Source of the DNA: Anaplasma ovis str. Haibei
Lineage (GTDB): Bacteria; Pseudomonadota; Alphaproteobacteria; Rickettsiales; Anaplasmataceae
Length of the DNA stretch: 64,000 nt
Assembly: GCF_002214625.1 (NCBI RefSeq)
Contig: NZ_CP015994.1
Span: forward strand, 930,001 to 994,000
Direction: 5' to 3'
Positions within the stretch are counted from its first letter, which is position 1. Every line of letters begins with the position of its first letter. Both the position numbers and the translations under genes were made by a program. The notes beneath the pieces are model-generated. The model was not told where the DNA came from and ran no database searches. It was given only the letters and a program-made list of their open reading frames with translations. This document shows positions 52,704 through 62,213 of the stretch, one piece after another.

Positions 52704-55043
52704 ATGAGATACGTCCCTGTTTTTGTTTTGTGTGTGATCACGTGTTTGTCCGTAGCGGGGCCTATTGTTCCCACTAGCGCAGCTGCTGGCGTGACAAGAG
52801 TCAAGGTAGTGGGCAACGAGAGGCTTGATTCTGGTACCGTGCAGTTTTACGCCAAAGTACCCTTAACAGGGGATGTTACGCAACCTGAAATAGACGAAGC
52901 GATAAAAAACCTATATGCAACTTCTCTCTTTTCCAGAGTCAGCGTTCGCGTAGAGGGGAATGAACTGGTAATCAGAGTAAAGGAGAACCCTGTAGTAAGG
53001 AGTATCAAAATCGTAGGCAACAGGGTGTTCTCTGACAAAAATCTTGAGAATGACGTACTCAAGATGAAAAAGATGAGTATTTTCACGGAGGCAAAGCTCA
53101 AGCGAGATCTGTCAACCCTACACGCGCTTTACCAGAGTAGGGGAATGCTGGGCGCAAAGGTGTCTTATGCAGTTAGGCGGGCTCCGCATAACGCGGTGGA
53201 CATAGTGCTTAACATTGTTGAAGGAAAGGCCACCCGTATCGGTGAAATCAGGTTTGTGGGCAACAAGGCGTTTTCGTCCAGCGAGTTGAGGGCAATAATA
53301 TACTCAAAGGAGCACAAGCTGAAGGAGGGTTTTGGCTTATTCGGCGGTAGCACAAAGTTCTTCGCAGAGCGATTAGTGGCGGACCAGTCCATTCTACGTG
53401 AGTTTTACACCAGCAGGGGGTTTCTTGACTTTAGAGTCAAGTCCGTGGTGTCAGAGGTAAGTCAGGATCTAGCACGCGCGGCCGTGGTATTCTCTGTAGA
53501 GGAGGGAAAGAAATACCAATTCGGCGAAAGCACAGTGACCGTGAGTGACATAGCGTACAGTTACGAGGGCATAGAAAAAGACCTGCTTGAACTTGTGCTA
53601 TCAAAAAAGGGCGGGGTGTTTGACGCGACTATGGTAAATGGATCAGTGGCGCGTATAACTGCTCACCTTAATGAGCGCGGTAACTTGTTCGCCTCCGTTA
53701 AGAGCGACTACGACGTACAGGGTGACGTGGTAAATGTGAAGTACAGCATATCCCTGGGGCATAGTGTCTACATACATAGAATAAACATACTCGGCAACAA
53801 TAGGACGTTAGACAACGTCATACGGCGCAAGCTCGGCATACACGAAGGGGACGTATACAGCACGGGCGCTGTTAGGCAGTCACGCAAAAGACTGGCAGAT
53901 ATGGACTTTTTCGAAACTGTAGATGTAGAAACTCAGAAGATCTCTGACAGCTTGGTAGATTTGAATTTCAGGGTGAAAGAGCGTGGTACCGGTTCGTTTG
54001 ACATAGGTGCTGGCTTTTCCTCAGAAAGCGGCCTCGTTGGAAAGATTAGTGTGAGAGAGCGCAATGCGTTTGGCGCTGGGAAGATGGTCGCATTCGATCT
54101 ATCTAGGTCCATGACCAGCTTGTCGGGAACGCTTGATCTGGTAACCCCCAATGTGCTCGACAGCGACGTTGCGTTTGGTGTGGGGGTGTTTTACTCACAG
54201 CAGGGCAGCCCATCTTCCTCTGGCGGTACTCTCGGTGGGCTGCTTTCTTCCTCCGAAGGCTCATTTAGCAGCACCAACGCGGGGCTTTCCACACGGCTGT
54301 CATGCAACCTCACTGATAGTGTCGCCGCGTCTCTGCAATATTACTACAAGTACCATAGCATACATAACATAGGGGAATCAGCCTCCATTTACATAAAAGA
54401 GCAAGAAGGGCGGCATTTTGATTCTGCGGTGGGTTATTCACTAGTCTACAGCAGTCTGGACAGCACTTACAAGCCCAGCACCGGGGTGTTTGCTAAGGTG
54501 AGCCAATTGTTTTCTGGGATAGGGGGAAACTTACACTACGTCAAGACAGAAGCCTCAAGCGCTCACTTCTTCCCGGTGTTCCGCAGAATACATAACGACA
54601 TAGTGTTGAAGGTTAGGCCGTCCTTTGGGTATGTGTTTGCATATTCAGGTGAAACCGTAAAAATAGGACAGAGGTTCTTTGTGGGAAACAGCGAAATCAG
54701 AGGCTTCGCCGCTTCGGGGATCGGCCCCAGAGACCGCAATACCAAGGAATCTTTGGGTGGCAAGTTGTTCTACGGGCTCACCACCCAGCTTGACTTTCCC
54801 ATAGGCCTGCCGGAACATTTAGGTATTAGGGGCTCAGTGTTTGCTGATGTGGCAAGCTTATCTCGGTTAGACTCAGGAGTCGGCGGGTATGATACTAGTG
54901 ACCTGCCAAGGTTGTCCATAGGGTTTGGGTTCTCTTGGAAGTCTCCATTTGGGCCAGTAAGGATAGACTTCGGGTTTCCCATAGTGAAGGAAAAGTTTGA
55001 CATTAAAGACAGAATTAGGATTTCCACGGATGCAGGTATTTAG
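52704..55043 (+). CDS. bamA: BamA outer membrane protein assembly factor
   Basis: 779 residues from ATG 52704, which follows AAGTGAG; an in-frame GTG at 52695 is an alternative. Signal peptide, then five POTRA domains (about 30-420; e.g. GVTRVKVVGNERLDSGTV, EIRFVGNKAFSSSELR, HRINILGNNRTLDNVIRRKL) and a C-terminal beta-barrel with the surface-antigen motif (RFFVGNSEIRGFAASGIGPR, the RGF-type loop). It inserts beta-barrel proteins such as MSP3. The conserved rseP-bamA-skp order supports the call. Confidence 0.97.
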   Translation: MRYVPVFVLCVITCLSVAGPIVPTSAAAGVTRVKVVGNERLDSGTVQFYAKVPLTGDVTQPEIDEAIKNLYATSLFSRVSVRVEGNELVIRVKENPVVRSIKIVGNRVFSDKNLENDVLKMKKMSIFTEAKLKRDLSTLHALYQSRGMLGAKVSYAVRRAPHNAVDIVLNIVEGKATRIGEIRFVGNKAFSSSELRAIIYSKEHKLKEGFGLFGGSTKFFAERLVADQSILREFYTSRGFLDFRVKSVVSEVSQDLARAAVVFSVEEGKKYQFGESTVTVSDIAYSYEGIEKDLLELVLSKKGGVFDATMVNGSVARITAHLNERGNLFASVKSDYDVQGDVVNVKYSISLGHSVYIHRINILGNNRTLDNVIRRKLGIHEGDVYSTGAVRQSRKRLADMDFFETVDVETQKISDSLVDLNFRVKERGTGSFDIGAGFSSESGLVGKISVRERNAFGAGKMVAFDLSRSMTSLSGTLDLVTPNVLDSDVAFGVGVFYSQQGSPSSSGGTLGGLLSSSEGSFSSTNAGLSTRLSCNLTDSVAASLQYYYKYHSIHNIGESASIYIKEQEGRHFDSAVGYSLVYSSLDSTYKPSTGVFAKVSQLFSGIGGNLHYVKTEASSAHFFPVFRRIHNDIVLKVRPSFGYVFAYSGETVKIGQRFFVGNSEIRGFAASGIGPRDRNTKESLGGKLFYGLTTQLDFPIGLPEHLGIRGSVFADVASLSRLDSGVGGYDTSDLPRLSIGFGFSWKSPFGPVRIDFGFPIVKEKFDIKDRIRISTDAGI

Positions 55044-55044
55044 A

Positions 55045-55590
55045 ATGCGCAGATTTCTCACACTATTTTTCTTTGTACTCCTTTGCTCGTCGGGTGCAGG
55101 CGCAGAGGATGCGTCGGTTAGCAGACCTGTATTGTTTATAGATTCGGAAAAGGTGCTGGGCGAGGCATTGGTCGCTAAGGACATTAGGGCGCAGTTGGAT
55201 AGAAGGCGCACTGAGCTGCAGAGTACGTTTTCCCGTAGAGGCGAGGAGTTACGTAAGGGCGAGGATGAGCTAATAAAGCAGAAAAGCATATTGAGTTCCG
55301 AAGCGTTTGAGGTAAAAGTTGCGGAATTTAGAAAGGAGGTCGACTCTTTAAACAGGGATGCGGCGGCTAAAATGTCTGAGCTCGAAGGTATGTACAGCGG
55401 CGCCATGGAACAGGTTTATAATAAAGTCCAGCAGATCTCCAAGCGCTTGGCTGGCGAGCTTGGTGCCACAATTGTGTTCTTCATACCCAGAGGCCAGGTT
55501 GCCTACGTGGAAGACTCGGCTGATATTTCTGAGCGGGTGCTGGAGGCCCTTAATAAGGACCTGTCAAGGGTAAGCATGGGGGGAAGCTAG
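55045..55590 (+). CDS. skp: Skp/OmpH periplasmic chaperone
   Basis: 181 residues from ATG 55045, one base after the bamA stop. Signal peptide (FLTLFFFVLLCSSGAGA), then VLFIDSEKVLGEALVAKDIR, the typical start of the body, long coiled-coil tentacles (residues ~45-130) and a return strand (LGATIVFFIPRGQVAYVE). It holds unfolded outer membrane proteins in the periplasm before BamA. Position between bamA and fabZ is as in many proteobacteria. Confidence 0.93.
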   Translation: MRRFLTLFFFVLLCSSGAGAEDASVSRPVLFIDSEKVLGEALVAKDIRAQLDRRRTELQSTFSRRGEELRKGEDELIKQKSILSSEAFEVKVAEFRKEVDSLNRDAAAKMSELEGMYSGAMEQVYNKVQQISKRLAGELGATIVFFIPRGQVAYVEDSADISERVLEALNKDLSRVSMGGS

Positions 55591-55594
55591 CTAG

Positions 55595-56038
55595 ATGACC
55601 ATAGCGCTTGACCACAAGCAGATTATGCGGATGCTGCCCCACTCGTATCCGTTCTTGCTGGTAGACAGAGTTCTGGAGTGCATTCCCGGCAAGTCCATAG
55701 TTGCACTAAAGAACGTAACCTTCAATGAGCCGTTTTTTGTAGGACACTTTCGCAACAATCCGGTCATGCCTGGCGTGTTGATTATAGAGTCTATGGCCCA
55801 ATCTTCGATGCTGTGCGTCGTAACCAACCGCAAAGAGGATGAGGCAGATGGGAATCGGTCAGTGTATTTTATGTCGATAGATGGGGCAAAGTTTCGCAGG
55901 ATGGTTGTCCCGGGCGACACCCTAACGATAAAATCGGCAGTGATACACATGCGCGGCACCACCTGTAAATTTCAGTGCCACGCGTACGTTGGGGACGAGC
56001 TGGCATCTGAGGCACAAATTTTGGCAATGATGGGTTAA
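55595..56038 (+). CDS. fabZ: 3-hydroxyacyl-ACP dehydratase FabZ
   Basis: 147 residues. The HotDog-fold signature PHSYPFLLVDRVLECIPG, catalytic His in FFVGHFRNNPVMPG and Glu in LIIESMAQ are all present. It dehydrates acyl-ACP in fatty acid synthesis. It follows skp by 4 bases. In lipid-A-making relatives lpxD lies between skp and fabZ and lpxA after fabZ; both are missing here, in keeping with the loss of lipopolysaccharide in Anaplasma. Confidence 0.96.
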   Translation: MTIALDHKQIMRMLPHSYPFLLVDRVLECIPGKSIVALKNVTFNEPFFVGHFRNNPVMPGVLIIESMAQSSMLCVVTNRKEDEADGNRSVYFMSIDGAKFRRMVVPGDTLTIKSAVIHMRGTTCKFQCHAYVGDELASEAQILAMMG

Positions 56039-56053
56039 GGTAACGCAAGAACA

Positions 56054-57595
56054 ATGACTGCTTCATCAACGGGCGGGACAGCTCTGATATCGGTGTACGA
56101 CAAGACAAATATTGAGAAACTAGCCCAGTTTATAGCGGCAAGAGGGTTTCGCATAATAGCGACAAAAAACACATGTGGCCTGCTGCAGCAGGCTGGTGTT
56201 GCTGCAGTTGAAGTTTCGGAATATACCGGATACCCAGAGATGATGGACGGCCGAGTTAAGACTCTGCACCCCAAAATATTCGCCGGCATTTTGCGTAATG
56301 GAGACAGTCATAATTCCGAATTAGACAGGTTCTCTATAGACGCGATTGATCTTGTCATCGTTAATCTATACCCCTTCCAGAGCTTCGCGACCACTAAGGC
56401 CGCGGATGGCGAGGTGGTGGAACAGATAGACATAGGCGGGGTGTCGCTTTTAAGGGCTGGAGCTAAGAATTTTCAGCACGTTACGGTTATACCTGATGTG
56501 CACGAATATGAGGGGCTGATGCAGGAAATGTCCAATAACCAGGGCGCAACAACACTAGGGTATAGAAGGCGCTTGGCCGCCAAAACTTTCGCCACCATAT
56601 CTTCTTATGACTCATGCATTCATGCGTGGTTAAACGGCGCAGAAGCGCCAGACATGCCACAAGAGATAATAATACGCGGCAGGAAAATTCAGGATTTGCG
56701 CATTGGTGAGAACCCGCATCAGAAAGCTGCCGTGTACAGTATGTACCACGATAGCTCGCCTATGGCGTTGCCCATCGAGCAGATGCACGGCAAAGAGCTG
56801 AGCTTTAATAACATCGTCGATATAGAGTCTGCCGTCGCGATAGTGGCCGAGTTTGATGTTCCAGCAGTTTCCGTAATAAAGCATGGGAACCCCTGCGGGG
56901 TGGCAGTCTCTAGCGCGGACATAGATGACGCCTATGAGAAGGCAATTACTTGTGACCCAAAAAGCAGTTTCGGGGGAATAATAGCGTGCAATAGGCAGGT
57001 TACAGAGGAGATAGCGCACAAAGTCGCCGATGTATTTGTGGAGGCGGTGGTTGCCCCGGGTTTTGCTGAAGACGCACTGAAAGTATTGTACGCAAAAAAG
57101 AACTTACGTGTAGTGAGATGCACGCCCTACACCGCAAGCAGGTTGGTTTTCAAAAGCACGCTTGGTAGCGGCTTGCTGATGCAGGAACGTAACTGCAGCG
57201 CGATAGGTATCGACGACCTGCTCAAGGTCACAACTAAAACAGCGTCCCCCATGGTACTGCAGGATCTGCTATTCGCATGGCGAGTATGCAAACATGTAAA
57301 GTCCAATGCAATTGTAATGGCGCGCGACGGGCGCGCCATAGGAGTGGGAGCAGGACAAATGAGTAGGGTTGACAGCGTAGAACTTGCCATCAAAAAGGCG
57401 CAAGACTGTACTGGCGCCGTTATGGCATCTGACGCATTTTTCCCATTTGCAGATAGCATACATCACGCCGCAACTGCAGGCATATCCGCCATAGTGCAGC
57501 CTGGTGGCTCTTTGCGGGACAAAGAAGTAATAGAAGCTGCTAACGATAGTGGCATTGCGATGTATTTCACGGGCCTCAGGAGTTTTTGTCACTAG
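56054..57595 (+). CDS. purH: Bifunctional AICAR transformylase / IMP cyclohydrolase PurH
   Basis: 513 residues, normal length. The MGS-like cyclohydrolase domain (TALISVYDKTNIEKLAQF, TGYPEMMDGRVKTLHPKIFA) occupies ~1-150, and the transformylase domain follows (GENPHQKAAVY, SVIKHGNPCGVAVSS, SFGGIIACNR). The usual STGGT phosphate loop reads ATKNT here, a change in a normally conserved binding site. It carries out the last two steps of IMP synthesis. Last gene of the rseP run, 15 bases after fabZ. Confidence 0.95.
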   Translation: MTASSTGGTALISVYDKTNIEKLAQFIAARGFRIIATKNTCGLLQQAGVAAVEVSEYTGYPEMMDGRVKTLHPKIFAGILRNGDSHNSELDRFSIDAIDLVIVNLYPFQSFATTKAADGEVVEQIDIGGVSLLRAGAKNFQHVTVIPDVHEYEGLMQEMSNNQGATTLGYRRRLAAKTFATISSYDSCIHAWLNGAEAPDMPQEIIIRGRKIQDLRIGENPHQKAAVYSMYHDSSPMALPIEQMHGKELSFNNIVDIESAVAIVAEFDVPAVSVIKHGNPCGVAVSSADIDDAYEKAITCDPKSSFGGIIACNRQVTEEIAHKVADVFVEAVVAPGFAEDALKVLYAKKNLRVVRCTPYTASRLVFKSTLGSGLLMQERNCSAIGIDDLLKVTTKTASPMVLQDLLFAWRVCKHVKSNAIVMARDGRAIGVGAGQMSRVDSVELAIKKAQDCTGAVMASDAFFPFADSIHHAATAGISAIVQPGGSLRDKEVIEAANDSGIAMYFTGLRSFCH

Positions 57596-57606
57596 CAGGA
57601 AGAAGG

Positions 57607-58149
57607 TCAGATTCCGGTTTTCTCAACCGCAGTACGAGTATACAGATACATGGAATATACCGACAATGCGGCTGCAATCCACAGAAGAAGTTCCCCAATG
57701 CGTGTTACAACTCCCCCATCACCGACTACGAGCACTCCAGTTGCGGTCATTTGCATCACGGTTTTTAGCTTACCCATGCCACTTACTGGTAAACTAGTGC
57801 CCGCGGCAACAAAGAACTCACGCATTCCAGACACTAGAACTTCCCTGCAGACGATAACAACAACGCATACAACGTTCAAACCTGTTATCTGCCCTACGTA
57901 TACCAGCATTATGAAGGCAGAAAGGACTATAAGCTTATCAGCAACCGGGTCAAACAGCCGACCAAACTTAGATTGCGCCCTCCACATGCGAGCCAGGTAT
58001 CCATCAAGAAAATCGGTTGCACAGGCAAGTAGAAATATGGTCAAGGTCACGTACCGGGCACACCCGCAACCTACGTAAAAGCTGGAGACCACGGCGGGTA
58101 TGGCAAGGACCCTAAAAATGGTCAGCATATTGGGCAAAACCTTCCTCAA
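57607..58149 (-). CDS. pgsA: Phosphatidylglycerophosphate synthase PgsA
   Basis: 180 residues from TTG 58149, preceded by a strong purine run GAGGGGGGAG. The start NMLTIFRVLAIPAVV is typical. The CDP-alcohol phosphotransferase motif spans DFLDGYLARMWR and FGRLFDPVADKL, and membrane helices follow. It makes phosphatidylglycerol phosphate from CDP-diacylglycerol. Convergent with purH, 11 bases apart. Confidence 0.95.
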   Translation of the reverse strand: MRKVLPNMLTIFRVLAIPAVVSSFYVGCGCARYVTLTIFLLACATDFLDGYLARMWRAQSKFGRLFDPVADKLIVLSAFIMLVYVGQITGLNVVCVVVIVCREVLVSGMREFFVAAGTSLPVSGMGKLKTVMQMTATGVLVVGDGGVVTRIGELLLWIAAALSVYSMYLYTRTAVEKTGI

Positions 58150-58853
58150 GCCACTCCCCCCCTCAATTCACAGCGCGCCCATCGGGACATCGAATACCAA
58201 GAGACCTAACAGCCGCGCACCGGACCTGTGGAAAGCGCAACATCCACTACGCCTAAAGAAACTAGCATAAAAACGCTCACCGCGCTGACACGCCTGTTTA
58301 AACCCATAAACAGTTCTATAATGGAGGCTTTCCGGGTTTACTGCAAGTCTAAAATACGCCAAATTGCCACGAATTAGTGCAATACCTGACCATTCTATGG
58401 CTGAAAATTACCACACCTAACAAATGGCACCTACCTTGAAAATTCCACAATGAGCATAATGCCCATTCCGGCCAGGCTGTGGAGGGTAACACAACAACGT
58501 GAGGTTATTAACCCAAATGTGAGTATGTTTTCAAGATTCCATTTGGGAACAATTCCAACACGCTGTTTGGTTTATCCATGCCAGATATCCACCCAGCTAC
58601 CCCGCATGTTGATAACTCACAGACATTATTCACGCAGCCACTACCGGCCTCTGTAGCCGATGACGCAACATATTGGCAGCCGTACATAGCGTTGGTACCG
58701 CCGCAGGCAATGTTGTGCCCTTGCTACATTTTCAATGCGTGACGTAGCTGTTAGAAGCCCTTGCGCGCGGTTATACCGCATTATGGGATAACCTTTTTAT
58801 TTGCTCGCGATAGTAATTACATATACTATGTCCCCGTCTTAACATGGCTTTAT
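58150..58853. other. Intergenic region between pgsA and the oxidase-like gene
   Basis: About 700 bases between divergent genes without a gene I can support. A 68-codon plus-strand frame at 58450 has no family features. No repeat of the msp3/virB2 type is present here, and no strong hairpin or RNA gene was recognised. Confidence 0.4.
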
Positions 58854-60158
58854 ATGGCTTTCGTTGATGACAGCAACGCAAAGACTTGTCGTGGATGGGT
58901 TTTGGTCGGAGTCCACGCACTGGGAATCTCCGGCATCCTGTCAATACTGGTAGTCTTCCTAAGAATGCCATTTCTCAAGTCAGTAATTGTAGACGCTGAC
59001 CGGGTGTTTGGCCTGTCACTAGTGCTACACGTGGACCTTTCGGTGATAGTGTGGCTGTGTTCGATGTCCTCCGCGCTGATCAGTATGACCGTACACCATA
59101 AGCCAAGATATCTTGGACACTGCTGGATGGTGGCAGCAGTAGGCACTGCATTCATGGTGTTATCAGCGCTCTTGGGAGATGCGGTTCCGGTAAAAAGCAA
59201 CTATGTACCGGTCATAGATCACTGGTTTTTTTTCATAGGGCTGGGTCTATTCTGCTGCGGGGTACTGCTAAATACTCTACCCTCAGTAACGAGGCGCAGA
59301 CACCAGCACACTGACTTTCCCATGTTAGTGGGAATACACGGAATGTCTGCCATGATGACCGCGGCAGTGTTTTGCTTCATAACCGCATATTCTGTGACCG
59401 ACAAAAACCTGGAAAGTCTGGTGTTTTACGAAAGGGTCTTTTGGGGAGCGGGGCACCTCTTGCAAGGTGTATTCGGACAAGCGTTTTTGGTGGTTATACT
59501 GTTGAAGATCAGGCATGGACGCTTCACACATCCCTACCTGATCAGCACAGTGTTCGCGATAAATGCCCTGTCCGTCATTATTGCGTCTGCAGCACATATT
59601 GTTTACCCGCTAGATTTCGCGCTACTAGCCGAATTTTTCACATGGCATATGCGGATAGCAGAGGCTGTTGTGCCTGCCTTCTTGATAGTGTTTGCGAGCA
59701 GCAATCTCAGAACCTTGTTGCAGCGCGACAACAGACATTTGCTTTATTCCACAGTAATGTTCACTTACGGCAGCATCCTTGGCATTCTCAGCATGCATGG
59801 CACAGTCACAATACCTGCTCATTACCACGGGTGCGTTGTCGGAATGACAGCAGCTTTCATGGGATTTGTATATCTCATGATGCCACAGTTTGGTTATAGG
59901 GCAGTCAGTCAGACCTGGCAAAACATACAACTGCTCGTGTACAGCGCGGGGCAGATGCTCCACATAACCGGATTAGAGTTGCTGGGAGGATACGGGGCCT
60001 TACGTAAAGTGACCCATCTGCCAGATGCCGCATCAGCCGCTGCTCGTTACTGTTTTTCAGTGGGCGGCGCCATGGCAATTATGGGCGGGTTCCTTTTCGT
60101 TATGCTGGTTTTAGTGTGTGTGTATCGTGGAAGGGAAACAAAACATGGCACCTCATAG
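58854..60158 (+). CDS. Heme-copper-oxidase subunit-I-like membrane protein
   Basis: 434 residues with about 12 membrane helices. ATG 58854 leaves a 13-residue N-terminus before helix 1, as in subunit I proteins; the frame is open upstream to a TTG at 58761. A heme-ligand-like His is in LHVDLSVIVWLCSM (helix 2), another His in ERVFWGAGHLLQGVFG (helix 6 position) and a His pair in IPAHYHGCVVGM (helix 10 position). The adjacent His-His pair that helps bind CuB in true oxidases is not visible (only SAAHIVYP and TWHMR). No subunit II or III lies beside it. It may be a divergent oxidase-like or assembly protein; catalysis is unproven. Confidence 0.75.
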   Translation: MAFVDDSNAKTCRGWVLVGVHALGISGILSILVVFLRMPFLKSVIVDADRVFGLSLVLHVDLSVIVWLCSMSSALISMTVHHKPRYLGHCWMVAAVGTAFMVLSALLGDAVPVKSNYVPVIDHWFFFIGLGLFCCGVLLNTLPSVTRRRHQHTDFPMLVGIHGMSAMMTAAVFCFITAYSVTDKNLESLVFYERVFWGAGHLLQGVFGQAFLVVILLKIRHGRFTHPYLISTVFAINALSVIIASAAHIVYPLDFALLAEFFTWHMRIAEAVVPAFLIVFASSNLRTLLQRDNRHLLYSTVMFTYGSILGILSMHGTVTIPAHYHGCVVGMTAAFMGFVYLMMPQFGYRAVSQTWQNIQLLVYSAGQMLHITGLELLGGYGALRKVTHLPDAASAAARYCFSVGGAMAIMGGFLFVMLVLVCVYRGRETKHGTS

Positions 60159-60353
60159 GTGTGCTTACCCCAAGGGTAGCCTAATTTGCGGTGTGCGGTA
60201 TTTAAAAATTTACCACACACGCGTACCATCAACTCGAGGGTGTCTCAGGTGAAAGTAGGGCCTGCGACAGACAGAGGTCGCTGGCGCGAAGCGCTTAGTT
60301 GGGACACAACACCTTCGTCTGTTCCCCCTAGTTACGTCATCGCCGAAAATTCT

Positions 60354-62186
60354 ATGATCACCGGTTCTTTGCGTCATCTACTGTTGCGCATGGCATGCGT
60401 CTTCCTTATGTTGCCGTCAATAGCCAACAGCTCTGGCTCAGACATAGTGGTTCCGTGGACGATAAGAGAGCCAGAAATGCGCGGCCTTTCCAAAATGCTT
60501 GAGCACACCAACAAAGGGGACTACAAAGCAACGCAACGTATCGCGAAAAGGCTGGGTAAGGAGTACGTAGTGCTTGCACAGTGGCTGCGGTTACGCCACG
60601 ACTGCGTCTCTCAAGAGGAGGTAAACGACTTCAAGGCAAACCACCCGGAGTGGCCAAGCCCTGTTGAACGCACAAAAACTGCCGTTATGACGTCTATATC
60701 TGAGGTCAAGCCCGAATGCGGACGTCTTAGGAAAAGTGCGGTCTTCCTGAACTACAGCACCCTACCAAGAGATGCGCTCATATCAGTGGCAAACCGGCTA
60801 CTGTGGACAAAAAGAATACGTGCGGCGGAGTACATCGCTAACAACCTTGGGGAAGAGGGCCTGACTACCACAGCAAGAATAAGCTTTAGACGCAATAAAA
60901 AAGACCTAGACAGCATAGCTGTGTCACCCGTTTTTGCGTCTATGAGCTCCGACTTTGGGCTAATGTATGACTACATATCTTGGTACATCAAGAACAGGCA
61001 GATCAGTGAAGAAATATTGCTTTTAATGTCTTCGATGCCCAAAGACCAAAAATACCACAGGGAGCTTTGGTACCTCTATAGGTTGTACATTGGTGAGATC
61101 ATGTACTACAAACTCTCCAGGTTTTACGGCACCGCGTACGCACTAGCTAGAGACTGCACCAGACTTGTGGATGCCAGTACATTGCCCGAAGTACACTGGC
61201 TGTTGGGGTGGATCGCGCTTAAATGTCTTGAAGACCATGAAGCAGCCAGCACACATTTTACAGACTTTTACAACACAGCGAGAACGCAAGAACACAAAAG
61301 TAAGGCCGCCTACTGGGCCGCGCGCTCTGCCGAAAAGCTGGGTAATGCTGATGAATCTCTCGGGTGGTTTAGGCTTGCAGCACTGCATAAGACAACCTTC
61401 TATGGCCAGCTTTCTCTCCTGCAGCTGGGCGTGAACAAAGTTCTGCTTGATACAAAAACCATCAGGTACAGTAACCTACACTACCTGCGTTGCAGGAAAA
61501 ACCTGTTTGCCAAAATAGGGTATATGTTGTCCAGAGCACAGCGCGATGATATTGCAGATCTGTTCGTGCAACATGCAATAAAAACCACTAATAGCCCGGA
61601 GATTGCTGGCATGATAACTGAGCTTGCCCTTTCAAGTGGCAATACTCACTCTGCGCTTAAAGGTGCAGAATATATAGGATCCAAGCTTTTACTGCCAGCG
61701 AGTCTTTACCCGCAACAATATTTGGCAGTGCACGATGACCACAAAGAAATAATGCTATCGATGATTAGGCAGGAGAGCAAATTTGACAAAAAAGCCAAAA
61801 GTCGGTCCAACGCGATTGGGCTAATGCAATTACTGCCGTCAACCGCAATGGAATTGGCGCGGGATTTACAGGTAGAATACCAAGAGAGTAACCTCTTGGA
61901 CCCAGAGTATAACATAATGCTGGGGCGTCACTATCTAACAAAGCTGCTTAAGACATATAACAATTCTCTGGTATTGGCCTTGGCGGCTTATAACGCGGGG
62001 CCGGGAAATGTGAACCTATGGCTAAAAAACCTAGGAGATCCGAGGAAGTTGGAATCACCAGGAGAACTTGCAGAGTGGATAGAGTCCATACCATTCCCAG
62101 AAACTCGCACATACATACAGAGGGTACTTGCGAATTTGCATGTGTACAACGGAATGTCTGGCAAAATTATGACCCTGGGCCAGTAA
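60354..62186 (+). CDS. slt: Soluble lytic murein transglycosylase (Slt70 type)
   Basis: 610 residues from ATG 60354, which begins a signal peptide (LRHLLLRMACVFLMLPSIAN); the frame is open upstream to 60186. A long alpha-helical superhelix (residues ~40-440) with TPR-like hairpins (AAYWAARSAEKLGNADESLG) is followed by the catalytic domain with Glu in LSMIRQESKFDKKAKS, the GLMQLLPSTA motif and ALAAYNAGPGNVNLWL. It cleaves peptidoglycan glycan strands. Together with the DD-carboxypeptidase it points to active peptidoglycan handling. Confidence 0.95.
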   Translation: MITGSLRHLLLRMACVFLMLPSIANSSGSDIVVPWTIREPEMRGLSKMLEHTNKGDYKATQRIAKRLGKEYVVLAQWLRLRHDCVSQEEVNDFKANHPEWPSPVERTKTAVMTSISEVKPECGRLRKSAVFLNYSTLPRDALISVANRLLWTKRIRAAEYIANNLGEEGLTTTARISFRRNKKDLDSIAVSPVFASMSSDFGLMYDYISWYIKNRQISEEILLLMSSMPKDQKYHRELWYLYRLYIGEIMYYKLSRFYGTAYALARDCTRLVDASTLPEVHWLLGWIALKCLEDHEAASTHFTDFYNTARTQEHKSKAAYWAARSAEKLGNADESLGWFRLAALHKTTFYGQLSLLQLGVNKVLLDTKTIRYSNLHYLRCRKNLFAKIGYMLSRAQRDDIADLFVQHAIKTTNSPEIAGMITELALSSGNTHSALKGAEYIGSKLLLPASLYPQQYLAVHDDHKEIMLSMIRQESKFDKKAKSRSNAIGLMQLLPSTAMELARDLQVEYQESNLLDPEYNIMLGRHYLTKLLKTYNNSLVLALAAYNAGPGNVNLWLKNLGDPRKLESPGELAEWIESIPFPETRTYIQRVLANLHVYNGMSGKIMTLGQ

Positions 62187-62213
62187 CAGGACTGAGTGTC
62201 TGTGCCCCAGTAT

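Noticed and set aside
58450..58656. 68-codon frame or small RNA between pgsA and the oxidase-like gene
   Set aside because: No hairpin, promoter pair or protein feature could be supported by eye.
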